Positions 36,002-44,810 of a stretch of 64,000 bases of DNA are shown piece by piece (the first letter of the stretch is position 1; every line of letters starts with the position of its first letter). The stretch is taken from the NCBI GenBank assembly GCA_963422655.1, contig OY730440.1:496001-560000 (forward strand), written 5' to 3'. This DNA is from CATQHS01 sp963422655. GTDB lineage: Bacteria > Actinomycetota > Acidimicrobiia > Acidimicrobiales > Aldehydirespiratoraceae. The notes beneath the pieces are model-generated. The model was not told the origin of the DNA. It saw nothing but the letters and a program-made list of their open reading frames with translations, and searched no databases. The position numbers and the translations under genes are program-made.

Positions 36002-36834
36002 CGTCCGAAGAGATGATCGGCGCGCCGGAAGACCACGAATCCAGCCACCGGCAGTACGACAGCCCAGGCAATGAACCCGGCCAAGACAAAGGCATCGGCC
36101 GGGTGGCCCATCAGGCACCATCGGGCGCAGGTGACCAAGTCGTAAACGGGGTTCAGGGCGAAGGCCCGTCGCCAGGCTGGGCTGGTGACGAACACGTCGA
36201 CGCTGAAGATGACGCCCGACACGTAAAACAGCAGCCGAAACACGTGGGGCAACAACTGGTTGAAGTCGCGCACGGCCGCCCCTATGCGAGCGCTGATGAG
36301 GGCGGCGCCGACGTTGAACGAGAACTGACCGGCCAGGACCACAACGAACAGGACCCATCGCAGTGCCGGACGCTCTCCGGTTGCCAGCAGGGTGATCAGC
36401 ACCAGCACCAGCGCGGGAACGAACGCCAAAGTCTGCCCGTTGACAGTGGAGAGTGGTATCAGGATCCGGGGGAACTGCATGGAGCGGATGAGACTGTGGT
36501 TTCGAGGGATGGCAACCCCGGCGTCCTGCATCACCCGCTGGGTCAGATGGAACATGGCCACTCCCACTACCAAGAACCCGAGAAAGTTGTCAACGCCCCG
36601 ACGCGTATCGAGCACCACGCCGAAGATCAGGAAGTAGACGCCGATCATCATGGCCGGGTTGACGAGGTGCCAGAGCTGCCCCAGCACCGTGTCCATGTTC
36701 AGGGCCCGAAGGTCCTGAGCCGGCACAACCACGGCGAACTCCCGCCTCCGCCAGACGTCACGCAGGTAACTGCCGACACTTTGAGGCTCGGAAAGATCTA
36801 GGAGGGGGTGCCGATCTTCGACCATACCTCCCAT
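35998..36834 (-). CDS. ABC-2 type polysaccharide export permease (Wzm-like), second pair
   Basis: 278 residues from ATG 36834; an internal ATG at 36825 is less likely. YLRDVWRRREFAVVVPAQDL and LRALNMDTVLGQLWHLVNPA precede about six helices, including MMIGVYFLIFGVVL, NVGAALISARIGAAVRDFNQ and RLLFYVSGVIFSVDVF. With the ATPase at 35258 it forms a second exporter, little related in sequence to the first pair. It probably exports a different polymer. Confidence 0.88.
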   Translation of the reverse strand: MGGMVEDRHPLLDLSEPQSVGSYLRDVWRRREFAVVVPAQDLRALNMDTVLGQLWHLVNPAMMIGVYFLIFGVVLDTRRGVDNFLGFLVVGVAMFHLTQRVMQDAGVAIPRNHSLIRSMQFPRILIPLSTVNGQTLAFVPALVLVLITLLATGERPALRWVLFVVVLAGQFSFNVGAALISARIGAAVRDFNQLLPHVFRLLFYVSGVIFSVDVFVTSPAWRRAFALNPVYDLVTCARWCLMGHPADAFVLAGFIAWAVVLPVAGFVVFRRADHLFGR

Positions 36835-36991
36835 TCTAGGGCGTACTCCTCAGATGAGAGGTTCTGGAGGAGTGTTGGGCTCGGTGCCGGACCAGAAATG
36901 CTGCTGGGGGTTAGGGTTCGTTCGTGGTTGGGGATGGCGGGTCAGTTTCTTGGCGTCGAGGTGGATCGGCTGACCAGGGTGTTTGGGTTGG

Positions 36992-37588
36992 TCACGTCGG
37001 ATCAGTTGCCGAGTTTGGTGTGTGTATTGTGCTTTCGGCGTATCCGTTGGGTGCGCCGGGTGGGTTTGTGGTTTTTGCGAGTGTTGTGTGGGTTTGGTTG
37101 GTGTTGGTTGTGGGGGTTGTGGTTTGTGGGTTGGTGAGTTGTATGCCGAATGGTAGTTTTTGGTTGGTGTTGGGGTTGTGGTCGCCGGGGTGGATTTTGC
37201 AGGTGTTGATGGTGATGTGTTTGGTGGTTTGGCCGGGGTGGAATACGAGTTTGCCGGTGTTGGTGATGTAGCCGGGTGGGTGGGGGTGGATGCCGGGGTG
37301 GTCGGTGTGGGCGTGGCCGGCGTCGGGGTGGCTGGCGTCGCGTGGGCAGGTGTGTGTTGTTGGTAGCCGTTCGGTGGTTACGATTCCTATGGCTGAGCAG
37401 CCTTGGTCGGGCCATGTGAGCGGATCCGGGTTCTTGTTTTTACAGTTCCGGGCTGCTAGCCCGGCCGGGTGGGCGGGCGTGGTGGCCCACTCGACGGTGA
37501 TGGTCGTGTTTTCGGGGACGGGTCTTGATAGTCGGACCGCGAATCGGATGGGCGTGCCTCGGGGTTGTTCTTCACCAGTGACCGACAT
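36992..37588 (-). CDS. Calx-beta-like domain ORF, in frame with the large gene upstream
   Basis: 198 residues from ATG 37588, or fewer if it is a read-through product. TPIRFAVRLSRPVPENTTIT followed by VEWATTPAHPAG, and later GKLVFHPGQTTKHITI, PFGIQLTNPQT and GYAESTIH, match the strand pattern of Calx-beta domains. The long His/Pro/Thr insertion in the middle is unusual. It has no signal peptide. It lies in the same frame as the upstream large gene, separated only by a TAA and three codons; the first beta-strand appears to span that stop. The coding strand is very A+C-rich. Either a truncated exoprotein end or a separate small gene. Confidence 0.55.
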   Translation of the reverse strand: MSVTGEEQPRGTPIRFAVRLSRPVPENTTITVEWATTPAHPAGLAARNCKNKNPDPLTWPDQGCSAIGIVTTERLPTTHTCPRDASHPDAGHAHTDHPGIHPHPPGYITNTGKLVFHPGQTTKHITINTCKIHPGDHNPNTNQKLPFGIQLTNPQTTTPTTNTNQTHTTLAKTTNPPGAPNGYAESTIHTPNSATDPT

Positions 37589-37597
37589 CCGGATCGT

Positions 37598-40500
37598 TTA
37601 GACTGCGGGCGGGCAGAGTTTCTTGTTTTCTGGGTGGGTGTGTTCTCCGGTGCGTGGAGCGCGGATCGTTGCCCAGACGATTTCTGTTCGTGTCGTGCTG
37701 GTGGTAGAGCAGACCGGTTCTAGGTGATGGTGACATCCGGTGTCGGGGCTGGTGCTGCCGGTTTGGGGGTATTGGTCACGGTGCTGACCTGACGCACAGT
37801 TGTGGTGCCACCGGCCCGGGTTGCCGGGTATTTCTTGTTTGGGGAACGTTTCGGTGTACACGGGCTGCCAGGGCCCGGTGGAGTGCCCGTAAGAGGTGTA
37901 CTCGTAGGTTCCGTTGCTGCGGGTCGTGTCGTGACCGCCTGGTGGTGTGCAGTGGGTTCGGGTCAGAGTAACCCGGCACGTCTGAGGGTCCTTGACGACT
38001 TTGCCGGTGCTCGGGTCGCATCTCCACCAGTGAACCGTGTGGGTAGCCCACGTCTTGTTCAGGTCGATAATTTGCACAGCGGCTGTGATCGTCACGTCGG
38101 GCACCGCGCCGCGTAACACCCATCCCTGCCCTGCCGGGTCCGCGACCCCTGCCAACACCGGGGGAGCCAAATCCGTTCTAACATATTTGGAGTCAGAGTA
38201 TTTCACCGCGGGCGGGACCGGTCTCTTGTTGTCGTCGAGCACCGTCGCCGGTCTAGCCGGACACAAGTCCACCCACCTCCCCGCATCACCCACGTCGATT
38301 ATTTTGGTTGCCGTGTTCCGGTCGTACACCGCATGCCACGGCCCGGTCGAGTGCCCATAATAGGTGTACTTGTAGGGTCCGCTGATACGGTGCGTGCCGT
38401 GACCGCTCCACGGCACGCAATGGGTTCGGGTCAAAGTCACCCGGCACGTCTGAGGGTCTTCGACGATCTTGCCGGTACCGGGGTCGCATCTCCACCAGTG
38501 AACCGTATGAGTAGCCCACGTATTCGCGTCGTTACGAACATAGGTCGTCACCTCACGCGTGACCCGGTCTCTAGCACCTCGCAGCTCCCAGCCCGGCCCG
38601 GCCGGTTCCGGCGGGGCTCGTAACGGTTCAGAAACCGCCGCCGCGGTCTCGTCGGGTTTGGTTTCTGCTGGCCGGGCCCGCTCGATTTGGGTGATCTCGG
38701 TCGGTGGAGTCACCGAATGGCACTGGTTCACCCACCTGCCCGGGTCGCCCTCGTCGATTATCTTGGTGGTTGTGTTCCGCTTGTACACCGGATGCCAGGG
38801 CCCGGTCGAGTGCCCGTAAGAGGTGTACTCGTAGATTCCGGTGCCGCGGGTGTCGCCGTGACCGCCCCACGGCACGCAATGGGTTCGGGTCAAAGTCACC
38901 CGACACGTCTGAGGGTCTTTGACGATCTTGCCGGTACCGGGGTCGCATCGCCACCAGTGAACCGTATGAGTAGCCCACGTACTCGTGTCGTTACGAACAT
39001 AGGTCGTCACCTCACGCGTGACCCGGTTTCTAGCGTTTTGGAGCTCCCAGCCCGGCCCGGACGGTTTCGGCGGGGCTCGTAACGGTTCAGAAACCGTCGG
39101 GGTGGTCTCGTCGGGTTTGGTTTCTGCTGGCCATGCCCGCACGATTTGGATGATCCTGGTCGGTGGGGTCACCGAAGCGCACCGGTGCACCCACACGCCC
39201 GGGTCGCCTTTGTCGATCGTTTCGGTTGCCGTGGTCCGGTCATACACCGCATTCCAGGGCCCGGTCGAGTGCCCGTAAGAGGTGTACTCGTAGACTTCGC
39301 TGATACGGTGCGTGCCGTGACCACCTGGTGGTGCGCAGTGGGTTCGGGTCAGAGTAACCCGACACGTCTGAGGGTCCTCGACGATCTTGCCGGTGGCCGG
39401 GTCGCATCGCCACCAGTGAACCGTGTGGGTAGCCCACGTCCGGGACAGATCCAACCGGATGGTCGTCACCTCACGGGTGATCTGGTTTCTGGCGTTTCGC
39501 AGCACCCAGCCCGGCCCGGACGGTTTCGGCGGGGCTCGTAACGGTTCAGAAACCGTCGGGGTGGTCTCGTCGGGTTTGGTTTCTGCTGGCCATGCCCGCA
39601 CGATTTGGATGATCTCGGTTGGTGGGGTCACCGAAGCGCACCGGTGCACCCACACGCCCGGATCACCCTTGTCGATTATCTTGGTTATCTTGGTTGCCGT
39701 GGTCCGGTCATACACCGCATGCCAGGGCCCGGTCGAGTGCCCGTAAGAGGTGTACTTGTAGGGTCCGCTGATACGGGTAGCGCCGTGACCGCCCGACGGC
39801 GCGCAGTGGGTTCGGGTCAGGTCCACCCGGCACGTCTGAGAGTTCACGAAGACTTTGCCGGTGGCCCGGTCGCATCGCCACCAGTGAACCCTATGAGTGG
39901 CCCACGTCCGGGCCAGGTCCAACCGAAATGTCGTCACCTCACGCGTGACCCGGTCTCTAGCACCTCGCAGCACCCAGCCCGGCCCGGCCGGTTTCGGCGG
40001 CGGCGCCACCCTGGCTGTCACCGCGTCGGCGGTCTCGATTTTCGACGGTTCCGGTCCCGGCCGGTACGCGACCGTGACATCAGCGGGGATGTCTTTGGTC
40101 CGGCACGCTATCCCGACGTCCAAACCGATGTTCGACCACAACGTGTTGACATACTTTTTCGGGGCCGCGCCGATCTTTTTGGGGGTTACCACCGTTTCCC
40201 AGGTCACCGCCACCCTGAACCGGGCGTCTCTACCAGTCGGGCCCGCGAACTTGGCGTACAAGTTGCCGGTGCACGGCTGTATCCACGCCCAGCGCTTGTC
40301 CTCGCGGCACGTGTTGCCGCCCGGCCCGCGAACGTAACGGGCCCCGCCCCCGTAAGCCGCTACCGTCGCAGCGCCGCCCGACCCGCTGATCCACCACCTC
40401 AACTCGACAGGGCGGCTAGACACCGAACCGCAAACACCGGCCCTGTCAAAAGCAACCGGCACCGCCACTTTCGCGGTCAACGACCGGCCCGTGTCGCCTT

Positions 40501-42214
40501 TCAGCCCGCCCGCCGGCGAAATGCCCGGCCCGAACCGAGAACCCGACCCGCCCGGCGCGTCGCCGGCTCTTCGCGCGTCGCGGTAAAGCCTCGCCGCGGT
40601 GAACGACCCGCACGGGTCGGCTATGCGTAACGGGACCACGACCTCGCTGACCTCACGAAACTTCTGATCAGCTGTACCCGACGAAGACCACATGTCCACC
40701 TCGACGTCCCAATACCCGCTCACCACGAAAACCGCGCCCGGTCCCGTTTCGGTCGCGAACCGCAACCCGACCGGTCCCGTGCAATCACCGATATCAGCCC
40801 TACCACACCGGTAATCAGAAAAATCGGTGACTTCGGTACCGTCACCAGCAATCACCGTCGGGTCGCCCGCATCGCCACGAAACGACCACCTCAACTCGAC
40901 CAGCTCCATCCTCGCCCGGCCACAAACCCTGTCCACCCCCACACCACTACCATCTCGCAACCCTCGAACCAGAGGCGTTGTCCAACCCACCCCCAAACCC
41001 TCAAAAGAAATCTTCCGATCGATACGAACACCAGGCCCACCCACGATCGTCCCCGCCGGCGCCACTCCCGCAACGAACCCGGCATTATCCCACCACCCCG
41101 ACAACGAATAATTATCCGGATCCTCCCAAACCTCGACCGACTCGGGCCCCTTCGACCCATACAACACCGCATTACCCAAAACATCACCCACAGACGCAAA
41201 CCTACACGGATCCAACACCGGCTCCGAAGGAGGAGAAGGCGGCGGCGGATCGTCAACACACGACTCGTTCGGTAACTGATACCGGCCCGTATGAACACAC
41301 CACCTCACACACACATCATCAACCAAACTCTCACCAGCCGGACACTCCGGCTTCTTAACAGTCGGAGTAGTCGGAACAATGCAATCGATCGGCACGTCCG
41401 GATGCTGAGAATGGGCACGCCATGACACCGTTTTCGTGTTCTTATCCTCACAAACCGGGTCCACCGGCTTCGCGTGAGGGCCATGACACGCATCATCGCC
41501 ATGAGCATGCTCAACCTTATACGCACCCGTATTAGACCACCACGCCTTCGGGCACGGATCGCACTGCCTGATCCCCACATCAGGATGCTGCGAATGGGCA
41601 CGCCACAAACCCGTATCCGTACACTTCGGCTTCACGTGAGGCCCGTGACACGAACCATCACTATGAGAATGCTCGACCTTATACGCACCAGTATTAGACC
41701 ACCACGCCCGCGGCGGCATATCCGAACCATCCGGACAAGACCTCGCCCCCACATACCCACACTCATGAGCCGTGCCCTCCCAATCCTCGAAAATCCTACC
41801 ACCAGCCCGACAAACCCTCGTAACCACCAACGGGTCATCAACACTCCTATGAGAAACGAACGTCCAACCCCCCGAAGCCGAATGACTACAACCAGTATTC
41901 CTATCCAACGGCCTATCAGGCGAATATTCGCATGATGTAGTCACCCTGGCCCCATACGAACCCCTCTTCCAGACTCTACCGACCTCCCCTGAGCACCCTA
42001 ACCTGCTGCACTTCCACGTATTATAATGCGTTCCGGTACCAGGATCGACGCTCTTCGAAGTAACCTTCCCCAACACCCACACCTCATGCGCCTCCGGCCT
42101 GACATGAGAAGCACCAACACCCGACAACGACACCACCACCACCACAACCGTCGCCGCTGCAACAACAACCGTCGCCCCCAACAACCACAACCACCAACAA
42201 CGCAACACAACCAT
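37598..42214 (-). CDS. Very large secreted Cys/Trp-rich repeat protein, function unknown
   Basis: 1538 residues from ATG 42214; a GGAGG lies 9 nt upstream, making this better than the GTG at 42223. Residues ~1-35 are a signal or anchor segment (LRCWWLWLLGATVVVAAATV). Residues ~165-290 hold two copies of a Cys/His-rich unit (AWWSNTGAYKVEH, WRAHSQHPDV). A Pro-rich linker near 330 leads to a beta-rich region to ~735. Then come five tandem repeats of 153-156 residues, each with ATHTVHWWRCDP, DPQTCRVTLTRTHC and YTSYGHSTGPW. No family recognised. Cysteines in fixed positions suggest disulfide-bonded extracellular modules. It follows the lipoprotein gene by 64 bp on the same strand. Confidence 0.85.
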   Translation of the reverse strand: MVVLRCWWLWLLGATVVVAAATVVVVVVSLSGVGASHVRPEAHEVWVLGKVTSKSVDPGTGTHYNTWKCSRLGCSGEVGRVWKRGSYGARVTTSCEYSPDRPLDRNTGCSHSASGGWTFVSHRSVDDPLVVTRVCRAGGRIFEDWEGTAHECGYVGARSCPDGSDMPPRAWWSNTGAYKVEHSHSDGSCHGPHVKPKCTDTGLWRAHSQHPDVGIRQCDPCPKAWWSNTGAYKVEHAHGDDACHGPHAKPVDPVCEDKNTKTVSWRAHSQHPDVPIDCIVPTTPTVKKPECPAGESLVDDVCVRWCVHTGRYQLPNESCVDDPPPPSPPSEPVLDPCRFASVGDVLGNAVLYGSKGPESVEVWEDPDNYSLSGWWDNAGFVAGVAPAGTIVGGPGVRIDRKISFEGLGVGWTTPLVRGLRDGSGVGVDRVCGRARMELVELRWSFRGDAGDPTVIAGDGTEVTDFSDYRCGRADIGDCTGPVGLRFATETGPGAVFVVSGYWDVEVDMWSSSGTADQKFREVSEVVVPLRIADPCGSFTAARLYRDARRAGDAPGGSGSRFGPGISPAGGLKGDTGRSLTAKVAVPVAFDRAGVCGSVSSRPVELRWWISGSGGAATVAAYGGGARYVRGPGGNTCREDKRWAWIQPCTGNLYAKFAGPTGRDARFRVAVTWETVVTPKKIGAAPKKYVNTLWSNIGLDVGIACRTKDIPADVTVAYRPGPEPSKIETADAVTARVAPPPKPAGPGWVLRGARDRVTREVTTFRLDLARTWATHRVHWWRCDRATGKVFVNSQTCRVDLTRTHCAPSGGHGATRISGPYKYTSYGHSTGPWHAVYDRTTATKITKIIDKGDPGVWVHRCASVTPPTEIIQIVRAWPAETKPDETTPTVSEPLRAPPKPSGPGWVLRNARNQITREVTTIRLDLSRTWATHTVHWWRCDPATGKIVEDPQTCRVTLTRTHCAPPGGHGTHRISEVYEYTSYGHSTGPWNAVYDRTTATETIDKGDPGVWVHRCASVTPPTRIIQIVRAWPAETKPDETTPTVSEPLRAPPKPSGPGWELQNARNRVTREVTTYVRNDTSTWATHTVHWWRCDPGTGKIVKDPQTCRVTLTRTHCVPWGGHGDTRGTGIYEYTSYGHSTGPWHPVYKRNTTTKIIDEGDPGRWVNQCHSVTPPTEITQIERARPAETKPDETAAAVSEPLRAPPEPAGPGWELRGARDRVTREVTTYVRNDANTWATHTVHWWRCDPGTGKIVEDPQTCRVTLTRTHCVPWSGHGTHRISGPYKYTYYGHSTGPWHAVYDRNTATKIIDVGDAGRWVDLCPARPATVLDDNKRPVPPAVKYSDSKYVRTDLAPPVLAGVADPAGQGWVLRGAVPDVTITAAVQIIDLNKTWATHTVHWWRCDPSTGKVVKDPQTCRVTLTRTHCTPPGGHDTTRSNGTYEYTSYGHSTGPWQPVYTETFPKQEIPGNPGRWHHNCASGQHRDQYPQTGSTSPDTGCHHHLEPVCSTTSTTRTEIVWATIRAPRTGEHTHPENKKLCPPAV
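37790..40010 (-). repeat. Five tandem repeats of about 460 bp inside the large gene
   Basis: The conserved CCACCAGTGAACC element recurs at about 38024, 38492, 38951, 39410 and 39879, giving periods of 468, 459, 459 and 469 bp (about 153-156 codons). Long stretches such as the linker encoding ETKPDETTPTVSEPLRAPP are nearly identical at the nucleotide level between the middle copies. This indicates recent expansion or gene conversion. Confidence 0.93.
41380..41720 (-). repeat. Two N-terminal Cys/His-rich repeats in the large gene
   Basis: Two units of roughly 165-170 bp each encode WWSNTGAYKVEH, then CHGPH, then WRAHSQHPDV. The plus-strand sequence TTATACGCACC(A/C)GTATTAGACC occurs near 41677 and 41517. 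This repeat type is unrelated to the C-terminal 460-bp array. Confidence 0.85.
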
Positions 42215-43619
42215 AAAAATCACCCTCCAAATCTGTCAACATTACAATCCAATATTACCACCATCACAGTCACCGCAATCAACAATCCGGCCCTACATTA
42301 GCACCACCACTCGACTCCCGGAAGCCGCCCTCCACCTTGTACACAGACGCGACTACCATATAACCGTTGACCACGTCAGGGAACTCTTGACGATACCACC
42401 ACGGATGCACATAACACCAATAAATAAGCCATATTGACCCGATACCCACATCAGAAGATAACACCGGAACCATAGCAACGACTATACCATACGCATTGTC
42501 ATAAGAAGCCTGCTCCTCAGCCGACGGATTCGCGCTCAACGGATACGGCGGCGGCTCACGAACCGTCCCCACCCGAAAATCCACGACCTCCGACATCCAC
42601 GCCCCGTCCTCCCGCTTCCGCCGATCCCAGTTCTCCGGCCTTATATCAGGCGGCGCCCACCCATCGTCCGTGGGCAACAAATAAGGCAAACGCTCACCCA
42701 CCGGCTCCGGCAACCTACCATCCCACCCCGCAGGCGGCAGCGCAACCTCGACAAAATCCAAAGTCTCATCCCCCCCAACCTCCGCCACCGGCTCCCCAGA
42801 AAACTCGTTACCCACACCAACCAGACCCGGATCAACAGTCGTCGTCGACGGCCCCGGATCAGATACCGGCCCCGTCGTCGTCGTAGTCGGCGAGGCGGGT
42901 TCGGCAGTCGTCGTGGTCGACGGAACCTGAACCGGGTCCGATACGACAGTCGTCGTCGACGGCTCTGCCACCTCCGCAGGCGCCTCCACAGTCGTCGTGG
43001 TCGACGGCCCCTGGACCGGGTCCGGTTCGACAGACGTCGACGTGGACGGCTCGGTCACCTCCGCGGGTGCCTCCTCAGCCACCGTGGTCGACGGCTCTGT
43101 CACCTCCGCAGGTGCCTCCTCAGCCACCGTGGTCGTCGGATCCTGGACCGGGTCCGGTTCGACAGTCGTTGTGGTCGTTGGATCCGGTTCTACGGTCGTC
43201 GTCGACGGATCGGGCACCTCCGCAGGTGCCTCCTCAGCCGTTGTGGTCGTAGGCAAAGAAGTCACCAAAGTAGAAGACGAACGATCCCCGCAACCAACCA
43301 ACCCCCCAACCAACAACGCCACCACGGCCACAGCAACCATGCGAACACTCGAACCAGACATTTATCGACCTTCCTCGAAAGAACCCCCGAAGCCTCACCC
43401 CAGGGACATCAACCAGCACTCCCTCAAGAACACAAACTGACGCACAACCATCTAAACACAAACCCCAGGACCTGTCCACCGGACCGGACGAAGCCCAACC
43501 CCGACGACCCTCCAGCCCCGGCCCCGACGAACCCCAAACCCACCCCGCCGACCCCGGCCCGACCCGCCGGCCCCAGCCCGACCCACCCTGTGATCAGCCC
43601 ACTCTACGATCAGGACCGT
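42110..43619. repeat. Segmental tandem duplication, copy 1
   Basis: This 1.5-kb segment is collinear with 44976-46483. It covers the 5' end and Shine-Dalgarno of the large gene, the 64-bp spacer, the whole lipoprotein gene, and the divergent noncoding region up to the ligase start. Copies are nearly identical in the lipoprotein 3' half and spacer, and differ mainly in the low-complexity region. Confidence 0.95.
42279..43361 (-). CDS. Lipoprotein with Thr/Glu/Pro-rich spacer, copy 1, function unknown
   Basis: 360 residues. The signal VAVVALLVGGLVGC has a lipobox ending LVGC, so Cys24 should be lipid-modified. Residues ~30-180 are low-complexity repeats of EEAPAEV, EPSTTT and PDPVQ type, a likely extended wall-spanning stalk. 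Residues ~185-360 form a conserved globular domain: FVEVALPPAGWDGRLPEPVG, REPPPYPLSANPSAEEQASY and WLIYWCYVHPWWYRQEF. No known family recognised. A strong GAGGAAGG Shine-Dalgarno precedes the ATG. It is co-oriented with the large repeat protein and has a close paralogue at 45146-46243. Confidence 0.85.
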   Translation of the reverse strand: MSGSSVRMVAVAVVALLVGGLVGCGDRSSSTLVTSLPTTTTAEEAPAEVPDPSTTTVEPDPTTTTTVEPDPVQDPTTTVAEEAPAEVTEPSTTVAEEAPAEVTEPSTSTSVEPDPVQGPSTTTTVEAPAEVAEPSTTTVVSDPVQVPSTTTTAEPASPTTTTTGPVSDPGPSTTTVDPGLVGVGNEFSGEPVAEVGGDETLDFVEVALPPAGWDGRLPEPVGERLPYLLPTDDGWAPPDIRPENWDRRKREDGAWMSEVVDFRVGTVREPPPYPLSANPSAEEQASYDNAYGIVVAMVPVLSSDVGIGSIWLIYWCYVHPWWYRQEFPDVVNGYMVVASVYKVEGGFRESSGGANVGPDC

Positions 43620-43621
43620 AA
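43362..43621. other. Noncoding region upstream of lipoprotein copy 1, up to the IS
   Basis: 260 bp of very C-rich plus-strand sequence with CCCCGGCCCCGAC-type low complexity. It is collinear with 46244-46483 and must contain the lipoprotein promoter (minus) and the former ligase promoter (plus). No clear -10/-35 was identified. It ends in the TAA that borders the insertion sequence. Confidence 0.6.
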
Positions 43622-44560
43622 GGGGCTCAGCGGGTAGGGTTCCAGCGGGTGCGGTAGTTGATGAGTCTGGCGGTGATGATGACGGTGGTTGCGAGTTGGA
43701 GTGCGGCGTGGCGGTGGCGGTTTCGGCGGTCGGTGTTGGGGCTGAGTTGGCGGTAGTTGGACCACCACGAGTTGAGTGATTCGACGATCCATCGCAGCCC
43801 GAGGGGAGTGCCAGGGGCTGGTTTGGTGCCTTGTTGTTGGATGTCGAGGTCGGTAATGCGGCGTTCGTTCAGTCGAGCGCGGATCGCAGGTTAGTCATAG
43901 CCCCGATCGAGTGAGAGGGTGCCGATCTCTTCGAGGAGACGGCGGCGGCGACCGCGTCGAGGGTCGGGTCCAACAGTTTGAGGTCGTTGCGGTTTGCGCC
44001 GTCGATGGCCCAGCCGATCGGGATGCCGTTCGCGTCGGCGGCCACGGACCACTTCCAGGCGAGTTCGGCCCGATCAGCAGGGCTTTGCCGGTTCCCTCTC
44101 CGCCGCGAGGTGCCTTGTGGAGTGACCCGTCGATCGCGACGTGTTCGAGATCGAGACCCAGGATCCGGTCATAAGCGGCGAGCGCTTCAGCCGCGAGCCG
44201 GTCGAACACGCCGGCGTCGACCCATTCGTTGCGACGCGTCCGTAGCGTGGTGTCGGACACGACGAAGTCCATGATCGCTTCGATGTCTTCCCACGACGAA
44301 CCGGTGACCAGGCGAATCAGAATCCCTCCAAAGCACACCTTGTCAGGGACCCTGGGGTTGTGCCATCCCAGCCGATGGGAGTCATCGGGTGGGGGTAGCA
44401 GCGGCTCGATCGCGGCCCAGATCGCGTCGGTCACCTCAAGGTCCAGGACGCGTGTCATGATCGCGAGTGCCTCCATCGGTCGTTGGTTCGGTAACTGCAC
44501 TCGCCAACAAACGCGAGACACCTCAACGACCAGTGGACGGCCACCTACCCGCGCGGCTCC
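43622..44560 (-). mobile_element. Degenerate IS5-type insertion sequence with terminal inverted repeats
   Basis: The ends GGGGCTCAGCGGGTAGG (left) and GGAGCCGCGCGGGTAGG (right, reverse complement) match at 13 of 17 positions. Each is flanked by TAA (43619-43621 and 44561-44563), a 3-bp target duplication. Removing the element and one TAA restores alignment of the flanks with the intact ligase 5' region at 46440-46530, which proves insertion. It carries one broken transposase gene. Confidence 0.9.
43627..44458 (-). pseudogene. IS5-family transposase, frameshifted and with a nonsense codon
   Basis: Starts MTRVLDLEVTDAIWAAIEPL, with SWEDIEAIMDFVVSDTTLRT and LEHVAIDGSLHKAPRGGEGT (DDE motif Asp). 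Near 44084 the frame must shift to continue as WSVAADANGIPIGWAIDGAN. Near 43938 it shifts again to LLEEIGTLSLDRGYD. At 43891-43893 a TAA replaces the expected Tyr codon, after which PAIRARLNERRITDLD, WIVESLNSWWSNYRQL and the C-terminus are readable to a stop at 43627. At least three lesions, so inactive. Confidence 0.92.
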
Positions 44561-44563
44561 TAA

Positions 44564-44810
44564 GCCTCCGCCAATGAATCCTTGCCGTCTCGGGCGCTCT
44601 CCTAGTTCTCACCAACGGACCCTATTCCTGATCACCACCCGAATGCCGGACCGGCCCCAACGCTGGCAGGACCCAGTGACGCGAACCACCCTCGCCGCAA
44701 CCGGCGCAGACATAACCGCGAAAGTTCTGCTCGACCGCTCCCACCCGTCGCAACCGCGTCCGGTGGCTCCGTAACCGATACGAGTCGAACTCGGCGGCGC
44801 TTACCACCAG
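44564..44810 (+). pseudogene. O-antigen-ligase-like gene, vestigial copy 1
   Basis: This stretch matches the intact ligase at 46487-46686, then jumps to 47169-47220, an internal deletion of about 482 bp. It also lacks one base in the run corresponding to ACCACTATTCC (ACCCTATTCC here), which shifts the frame. Its start region was separated by the IS, with the original upstream sequence now left of 43621. The remaining sequence cannot encode the membrane protein. Confidence 0.9.

Noticed and set aside
36808..37366. Plus-strand frames rich in Val, Leu, Trp and Gly that look membrane-like
   Set aside because: They come from the G+T-rich strand opposite the Calx-beta-like ORF; no start signals or family motifs, and hydrophobicity follows from base composition.
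37802..40630. Series of repeated plus-strand frames (for example near 38687, 39146 and 39605)
   Set aside because: They are antisense shadows of the five 460-bp repeats of the giant gene and recur with the same period.
44084..44086. Possible programmed frameshift in the IS5 transposase at an AAA run
   Set aside because: A second shift near 43938 and an in-frame TAA at 43891 make simple decay more likely than programmed frameshifting.
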